This document shows positions 58,673 through 64,000 of a stretch of 64,000 nucleotides of DNA, piece after piece (within the stretch, counting starts at the first letter, position 1; each line of letters opens with the position of its first letter). The DNA lies in the NCBI RefSeq assembly GCF_000311745.1, contig NZ_HE978533.1:130638-194637 (forward strand). Direction: 5' to 3'. The notes beneath the pieces were generated by a model that did not search any database, was not told where the DNA came from, and saw only the letters and a program-made list of their open reading frames with translations. This stretch comes from Anaerococcus obesiensis ph10 (lineage in GTDB: Bacteria; Bacillota; Clostridia; Tissierellales; Peptoniphilaceae). Both the position numbers and the translations under genes were made by a program.

Positions 58673-60355
58673 TTAAATTTCTTTTATTATTTTTAGCTTA
58701 TATGTTACTATTGTTTCGCCATTTTCTCTTTGCATTTTTTAAATTATATTTTTCTCCACACAAAAGTTTTATCCTATTATTTACATTTTCCATGCCTATT
58801 CCTCCAAGTTTTGTTGGAATATTTTCTTTTTTTCTTTTGGACCAAGTCCGTTATCTATAATCTTTATTATTAAATATTCTGAATTTTTTTCTACTATAAT
58901 TTTAATGTAAGACTTGGATTTTTTTTCTCTTATTCCGTGATAAATTGCATTTTCAATTATTGGTTGGAGTATTAATTTTGGAACGTATAGGCTGCTTGTT
59001 TGTATTTTTTTTATAAATTCGTAGGTAAATTTATTGTCATATCTTATTTTTTGTATATCTAGATAATTTTTTGCGTGTTCTATTTCCTTATCAAGTTTTA
59101 CGAAATCTTCATCAATGTTTAGGCTGTTTCTTAAAAGCATCCCTAAATTTTTGGTTACTTTTATTGCTTTTTCATTTTCGCCAAATTCTACAAGCCACAA
59201 AATTGTATCCAAGGTATTGTATAAAAAATGTGGATTTATTTGGCTTTGGAGAGCTTTGACTTGGTAGGTTCTTTTTTGTTCTTCTTTTTTTTCTATATCT
59301 TCTGTTAGAACAAAAATCCTATCTATTAGGTTGTTGTATTCTTTTGTTAAGATTTGTATTTCACTTGATGCTTGAGGGAGTGATTCTATTTTATATAATT
59401 TTTTGTCGGTTTTTTTGATTTCTCCAATCAAATAAATTATTGGTTTGCTTATTTTTTTTGACACAAAAATCGACACTAACAAAGTCAAAACAAAAACGAT
59501 TAGGGCAAGAATTAGGGAGCTTTCTATTAATTGTTTTTTTAAATTAGAAATTGCGTTTGAAAAGGAAATTCCTACCAGCTTCCATTGGGTATTTGGAATA
59601 AAAACATTGGATGAAACAAAATCCATTTTTTCTGGTTTCATCCTCTTTTTTAAAAGTTTTTCGTAATCTTTTTTGCCAAAATCTTCCATATTTTTTGATT
59701 TAAAAAGGAGTTCTTCTTCTGAGGACAAAATAAAAACATAGCCATATTTGCCAAAATTTATTGTCGATAAAAAATCTTCCAAAAATTTATAGGAAAGATT
59801 TATAACCACAAAGCCCAATCTTTTGTTGTTTTTATCTTTAATTTCTTTGGAAATACTTATTATATTTTTTGACGAATCGCTAGATATTTTTGAAAAATCA
59901 GCCTTGCTTGCAAATGCCATATTATTTGAATTTATAAGTTTCTTATACCAAGAAATATTTTTCATATCCTTATTTGTTTCTAAATTTACTTTCTCATTTG
60001 AAATAATATTTCCATTTTCAGAAACTAGGAAAATTTTTTTTATAAATTCATCACTTTTTTCGCTAACTTTTATTATGTCCTTCAAATTTTTAAAATCTGT
60101 CTTATCATCCATTATATTTTGACTTTCGGCTGACATAGCCAACAGACTTGCAAGGTTTTTGTTTTTTTCTAGATAGCTTGCCACATAAATACTTGCATTT
60201 TTGACTTCTTGGCTTGTTTCTTCTTTTTCATATGTCATAAGCTTTGAAGAACTTTGCTTGTACCAAGAAAAAAGCATTAGAGATATTATAAGAATAGAAA
60301 TTACAAAAAAGCAAGCACTTATTTTGAATTCTATTTTTTTGAAAATCTTTTTCAT
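58673..60355 (-). pseudogene. YesM-type sensor histidine kinase, frameshifted in the ATPase domain
   Basis: The intact part (519 codons, ending at 58796) has two spans, an extracellular sensor region, HAMP, and the His_kinase core QSQINPHFLYNTLDTI with N-box ILQPIIENAIYHGI and G1 box DNGLGP. It then stops at FQQNLEE. One added base in the A7 run (58827-58833) gives KENIPTKLGGIGMENVNNRI, the missing G2 box. A further change in the A6 run (58735-58740, one base fewer) leads to RENGETIVTYKLKIIKEI and a stop at 58673. The response-regulator gene lies immediately upstream. If the shifts are real, ATP binding is impaired. Confidence 0.82.
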
Positions 60356-61096
60356 TTATTTTTTCCTAATTTGTTTTGGACTTTTGCCAAAATATTTTTT
60401 AAATTTATTAGAAAAATATGAAACATCATAGATACCAACGGCATCTGCTATCTCTTGATTTTTCATATCGCTTGTCAAAAGCAAAATCCTTGCCTTTTCC
60501 ATTCTCAATTTATTGGATAAATCTTGGAAGGATAGACCGTAAATTTCTTTTATTAAACTGCTTAAATAATTATTATTGTAACCAATGTCGCTTGCCATCT
60601 TATTTAAAGAAAAATCTTCACAAAATACATTTTTATCAATATATTTTTTTATATCTTCATAAGATTCTTTTGCCTTTAAATTCTTATCATTATACTCTTT
60701 CAAAGACTCATTTTTTCTGTTAATATTAAGCTTATTTACAGCAGTTTTTAACATATATTCTACATCTTTTTTGCTAACAGGTTTTAAAATATAATCATCT
60801 ACCTTTGCCCTAATAGCAGCTTGGGCATAATCAAAATAATTGTAGCCTGTAAGAATTAACAAGTAAGAATCTGGATTTTTCTCCTTTATTTTTTTACTAG
60901 CACTAAGACCATCAACTATAGGCATATTTATATCCATTATAACTATATCTATCTTGTTTTTTAAAGCCAAATCAACAGCCTCTTTCCCATTTTCCGCCTC
61001 AAAAACTTGATCGATTTCCAAATTTTCAAAATCTATTAAATTTTTTATGCCCTTTCTTATGATAGATTCATCATCTGCTATTAACAATTTATACAT
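60356..61096 (-). CDS. AraC-type response regulator (YesN family)
   Basis: 246 residues. An N-terminal receiver domain has acidic pocket ADDESI, phosphorylation Asp in DIVIMDINMPIVDG (near residue 55) and Lys in YILKPVSKKD. The C-terminal AraC helix-turn-helix pair follows (SLNKMASDIGYNNNYLSSLI and NQEIADAVGIYDVSYFSNKF). It lies between msrAB and its cognate kinase gene, with which it abuts. It likely activates the ccdA-tlpA-msrAB genes upstream in response to oxidative damage; this is inference from operon structure. Confidence 0.92.
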   Translation of the reverse strand: MYKLLIADDESIIRKGIKNLIDFENLEIDQVFEAENGKEAVDLALKNKIDIVIMDINMPIVDGLSASKKIKEKNPDSYLLILTGYNYFDYAQAAIRAKVDDYILKPVSKKDVEYMLKTAVNKLNINRKNESLKEYNDKNLKAKESYEDIKKYIDKNVFCEDFSLNKMASDIGYNNNYLSSLIKEIYGLSFQDLSNKLRMEKARILLLTSDMKNQEIADAVGIYDVSYFSNKFKKYFGKSPKQIRKK

Positions 61097-61102
61097 AATC
61101 CC

Positions 61103-62272
61103 CTACTTTACAAGATGTTTTAAATATCCATATCCCCTATCTTCCATATCTTTAAGTGGAATAAATTTAATCGAAGCTGAATTTATACAAAAACGAAGAC
61201 CGCCAAGTTCTTTAGGGCCATCATTAAAAACATGTCCCAAATGAGAATCCCCAGACCTACTTCTCACTTCAGTTCTGTTCATATTATACGACTTATCTTC
61301 ACGATATGTCACAACATCTTTGGCTATTGGCTTAGAAAAAGATGGCCAACCACAACCCGAATCAAATTTATCACTTGATGAAAACAAAGGCTCTCCAGTT
61401 GCTACATCAACATAAATACCTTTTTCCTTATTATCCCAATATTCATTAGAAAAAGAAGATTCAGTTTCATTTTTTTGAGTAACCCTATACTGAATATCCG
61501 TAAGTTTTCTTTTCAAATCATCATCCGATGGTTTTGGATATTTAGCAGGGTCAATCACAACTTCACTCGCCTTTGACAAGTCGATATGGCAATATCCATT
61601 TGGATTTTTCCTCAAATAATCTTGATGATAATCTTCAGCCACAGTAAAATTTTTAAGTTTCATATTTTCAACCACAATTTTTTCGCTGTATTTTTTTGCC
61701 TGAAAGTTCATAACCTTATCAATAACTTCCTTATCAGAATCATCCACATAATAAATCCCAGTCCTATATTGACTTCCCCTATCATTTCCTTGTTTATTAA
61801 GGCTAGTTGGATCAATTATTTTAAAATAATGATTAAGCAAGTCCTCAAGCTTTATTTTTTTACTATCATAAGTTACTTCCACAGTTTCCGCATAGCCACT
61901 TTTGCCACTACTTACCGTTTTATAAGTCGGATTATTAACCTTTCCATTTGCATAACCACTTACAGCATCATAAACCCCATAAATTCTTTGCATATATTCC
62001 TCAACACCCCAAAAACAACCACCAGCTAGGTAGATTTTTTTAAGATCATCCTTAGAATAATTTTCCTTTTCCTTATCCATATCTTTTTGATTTTCCATTT
62101 CCTTTAAATTTTTCTTATTATTAGAGTCAATAATTTCATCAATTTTTTTGCTAATTTCCTCATTTGTGCTAGAAATATTTCCATTATCCTTAGACTTATT
62201 CTTAGATTTATTAGAACAAGCCACCAAAAAGATAGCACAAATCAAAAAAACAAAAATAAATTTACTTTTCAT
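61103..62272 (-). CDS. msrAB: Surface peptide-methionine sulfoxide reductase MsrAB fusion
   Basis: A 389-residue lipoprotein (lipobox Cys19, FLVAC) with two enzymes. MsrA repairs the S form of methionine sulfoxide, with catalytic Cys86 in AGGCFWG. MsrB repairs the R form and occupies the C-terminal third ([37 protein letters not shown] with catalytic Cys). It sits outside the membrane and needs electrons from the TlpA/CcdA pair encoded upstream. The order of domains and lipid anchor match extracellular MsrAB of other Gram-positives. Confidence 0.95.
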   Translation of the reverse strand: MKSKFIFVFLICAIFLVACSNKSKNKSKDNGNISSTNEEISKKIDEIIDSNNKKNLKEMENQKDMDKEKENYSKDDLKKIYLAGGCFWGVEEYMQRIYGVYDAVSGYANGKVNNPTYKTVSSGKSGYAETVEVTYDSKKIKLEDLLNHYFKIIDPTSLNKQGNDRGSQYRTGIYYVDDSDKEVIDKVMNFQAKKYSEKIVVENMKLKNFTVAEDYHQDYLRKNPNGYCHIDLSKASEVVIDPAKYPKPSDDDLKRKLTDIQYRVTQKNETESSFSNEYWDNKEKGIYVDVATGEPLFSSSDKFDSGCGWPSFSKPIAKDVVTYREDKSYNMNRTEVRSRSGDSHLGHVFNDGPKELGGLRFCINSASIKFIPLKDMEDRGYGYLKHLVK

Positions 62273-62281
62273 ACAAAACTC

Positions 62282-62833
62282 CTATTTAATCTGTTTAAAA
62301 ATTTCATTAATAGTATCCTTATCCAAAGCCCCCGGAGCAACCTTGACAAGCTTACCCTCAGAATCCAAAAATACATTTGTAGGAGTAGATTTAACATTAA
62401 ATTTTTTAATAAAATCCCCACTCGTATCATACAAAGTATTAATATTTTTATATTCCAAACCATCAAACCATTTAATAAAATCCTTCTTAGATTTTTCCCC
62501 CATTTGGTCAGGAGCAACCACACTTACAACCTGATAATCCCCATCACTATTAGACAATTCATCTAATTCGCCAAGACTTGACAAACAAATAGGACACCAA
62601 GAAGCCCAAAACTTAATATAAGTTTTCTTCCCCTTAAAAGACTCCAAAGAAACCTTGTTTCCGTCCCTATCCTCAAGATTCAAAGAATTATCACTATCTT
62701 TATTTTCCTTACTATTACTTGAAATATTTTTATCCTTCATATCATTCATATTTTTATCCGCCGATTTTTCACTAGAGCATGCACTAAGAGCAAAAGCTAT
62801 CACTAAAAACGGTATCGCTAAAGATTTTTTCAT
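62282..62833 (-). CDS. TlpA-like thioredoxin-fold lipoprotein
   Basis: 183 residues; lipobox Cys19 (FALSAC), charged linker, then an AhpC/TSA-Redoxin type thioredoxin fold with the active-site pair in FWASWCPICLSSL and the cis-Pro region VKSTPTNVFLDSEG. It passes electrons from membrane CcdA to MsrAB. The gene is 8 bp after ccdA and 9 bp before msrAB, so they form one transcript. Confidence 0.93.
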   Translation of the reverse strand: MKKSLAIPFLVIAFALSACSSEKSADKNMNDMKDKNISSNSKENKDSDNSLNLEDRDGNKVSLESFKGKKTYIKFWASWCPICLSSLGELDELSNSDGDYQVVSVVAPDQMGEKSKKDFIKWFDGLEYKNINTLYDTSGDFIKKFNVKSTPTNVFLDSEGKLVKVAPGALDKDTINEIFKQIK

Positions 62834-62841
62834 ATATCCTC

Positions 62842-63558
62842 CTAAATAAATAAATTATTAAAAAATGAAGTAAGATTAGGCAATTGATTAGTCATAAGAA
62901 CAACGCCCATTACCATTATCAAAAATCCACCCAAACGTTTCATAAAAATAAGATGCTTTCTAAAAAAATCAAAATTTTTATTAAGAGTAGAAGATAAAAC
63001 AGCCATCAATAAAAATGGAACCATAAGGCCAAACGAATAAACTAGCATCATAAAAGCCCCATAAAATTCCTTACCACTGCTTGCAGAAGTAAGAAGAACC
63101 GCTCCAAGAATTGGACCAACACAAGGTGTCCAACCCAAAGAAAAAGAAAGCCCCATAAGATAAGTCCCCAAAGCCTTAGTTTTCTTATTTTTAAAATTAA
63201 CAGTCTTAGTAACATTCAATCTTTCAATATTAATAATTTCCATTTGATGAAGACCTAACAAAAACACAATAAGTCCCCCAATAAAAATTACCCATCTATT
63301 ATTGACAAATTTTCCAAAAAAACCTGCACCAAAACCCAAAATAACAAAACTAGTAGCAAGACCCAAAATAAAAGTCATAGTTTTAATAATAGCACCAATA
63401 TTTATATAAATTTTTCCAAATTTAAAATTTTTATATTCTCCCCTTTGATCCGTAATGATACCAATATAAGCAGGCATCAAAGAAAAAGTACAAGGAGCAA
63501 AAAACGATAAAAAGCCAGCAATAAAAACCGAGCTTAAAAGTAATTGATTTTCAATCAT
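62842..63558 (-). CDS. ccdA: Cytochrome c biogenesis protein CcdA (thiol electron transporter)
   Basis: 238 residues, six spans. The two essential Cys are in FFAPCTFSLMPAY and GWTPCVGPILGA. It carries reducing equivalents from cytosolic thioredoxin across the membrane to TlpA. It is the first gene of ccdA-tlpA-msrAB-RR-HK and starts at an ATG after AGGAGGT. No cytochrome c genes are nearby, so methionine-sulfoxide repair is the apparent use. Confidence 0.93.
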   Translation of the reverse strand: MIENQLLLSSVFIAGFLSFFAPCTFSLMPAYIGIITDQRGEYKNFKFGKIYINIGAIIKTMTFILGLATSFVILGFGAGFFGKFVNNRWVIFIGGLIVFLLGLHQMEIINIERLNVTKTVNFKNKKTKALGTYLMGLSFSLGWTPCVGPILGAVLLTSASSGKEFYGAFMMLVYSFGLMVPFLLMAVLSSTLNKNFDFFRKHLIFMKRLGGFLIMVMGVVLMTNQLPNLTSFFNNLFI

Positions 63559-63723
63559 AAATACCTCCTTTTTTTTATAATATAATTATAAAATCAAAGG
63601 AAAAATAATAGAATAGAAATATCTTATGTAAAATATAAAAATAATCAGATATTAAAAAATAAAATAAAAATACAAGCAAAAAGAAATTTAAAATCAAAAA
63701 AAATATATTTATAGACAACAAAA

Positions 63724-63745
63724 AAGACTAGCTTATGCTAGTCTT
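63724..63745 (-). terminator. Terminator of the rRNA operon
   Basis: Minus strand AAGACTAGC-ATAA-GCTAGTCTT then T6, a perfect 9-bp stem just after 5S rRNA. Confidence 0.9.
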
Positions 63746-63750
63746 GATTG

Positions 63751-63866
63751 TTTGGCAACTTCCTAGTCTCCCGGGAGGTCTCCCTCCGAGTACCATCGGC
63801 GTTAGAAGGCTTAACTTCTGTGTTCGGTATGGGAACAGGTGTATCCCTTCTGCCATCGTCACCATA
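63751..63866 (-). rRNA. rrf: 5S ribosomal RNA
   Basis: The minus strand shows conserved 5S landmarks: GGATACACCTGTTCCCATAC, CGAACACAGAAGTTAAGC and GGGAGACC...GGGAGA. Terminal helix I is formed by TGGTGAC (5') and GTTGCCA (3'), which sets the ends to within a few bases. It is the last gene of an rRNA operon that extends beyond base 64000. Confidence 0.95.
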
Positions 63867-64000
63867 TTCATGACCTAACCCGAAAACTTGTTTTCGTTGG
63901 TAGGTCAGATGTCGCGTAGTCCAAATCTTTGATTTGGCTAACGGAGCCGACTCCCCAACTTAATGTTTAGGTTAGTTCTTCAATTTTTACCTTTTTAATT
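63867..64000 (-). other. 23S-5S spacer region (partial)
   Basis: Minus strand sequence upstream of 5S with local stems (CGAAAACAAGTTTTCG, and TGACCTA / TAGGTCA around it) typical of rRNA processing sites. No tRNA and no 23S 3' end can be recognised before the window edge. Confidence 0.55.

Overview
This 64 kb window is low-GC chromosomal DNA from a Gram-positive anaerobe. The CtsR/McsA/McsB/ClpC stress operon, many lipoproteins, Firmicutes-type Shine-Dalgarno and sigma-A signals and the lack of outer-membrane genes point to Firmicutes. The gene mix (gamma-glutamylcysteine ligase, methionine gamma-lyase, NhaC, KtrAB, surface MsrAB) fits Tissierellia / Peptoniphilaceae such as Anaerococcus or Peptoniphilus. 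That placement is inference from content, not a database match. The right edge carries a 5S rRNA gene on the minus strand, so an rRNA operon lies mostly beyond base 64000.

Layout: 1-3.9 kb, ribose operon rbsR-K-D-A-C with a perfect palindromic operator. 4.1-6.8 kb, radA overlapping gshA. 7-10.6 kb, lipoprotein, frameshifted ogt, oxidoreductase and two small membrane-protein genes. 11-14.8 kb, zinc operon (zinT, binding protein, ATPase, permease) behind a Fur/Zur-like box. 15.8-20.4 kb, clpC operon with a CtsR box. 20.4-24.4 kb, hairpin repeat, zinc peptidase, candidate small RNA, ktrA/ktrB and a LURP-one protein. 24.4-27.3 kb, P-type ATPase behind a yybP-ykoY Mn2+ riboswitch. 27.3-28.0 kb, a tandem array of tiny type I toxin-antitoxin loci. 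28-32 kb, split chromate transporter, acetyltransferase, HAD hydrolase, MATE pump. 32-39.2 kb, maltodextrin operon. 39.4-45.3 kb, small membrane proteins, a radical-SAM DNA-modification pair, an inverted-repeat-bounded element, and acyltransferase plus MORN protein. 45.4-51.3 kb, C69 dipeptidase, methionine gamma-lyase, LysR regulator and NhaC antiporter. 51.4-55.6 kb, ABC exporter and 3-hydroxyacyl-CoA dehydrogenase. 55.6-58 kb, adenine deaminase with a decayed purine permease between identical 25-bp hairpins. 58.6-63.6 kb, ccdA-tlpA-msrAB-response regulator-histidine kinase.

The most interesting system is at 27.3-28.0 kb. Two toxin genes of about 30 codons each converge on a short RNA across a shared bidirectional terminator. 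Each RNA carries two 10-11 nt segments complementary to its own toxin's ribosome-binding and start region, split by the same AAGATA hexamer. A third RNA gene with promoter and terminator has no toxin. This is the logic of the plasmid par/fst family, here chromosomal and duplicated.

A second theme is broken reading frames. At least six genes (ogt, ktrA, chrA N-half, a HAD hydrolase, a small membrane protein, the histidine kinase) lose frame at a run of 6-7 A/T and regain a family-typical ending when one base is added. The histidine kinase needs a second shift as well. Another small gene has an in-frame TGA. Sequencing undercalls are the simplest explanation; real decay or slippage is possible. 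The McsB homologue also lacks the residues expected of an active arginine kinase.
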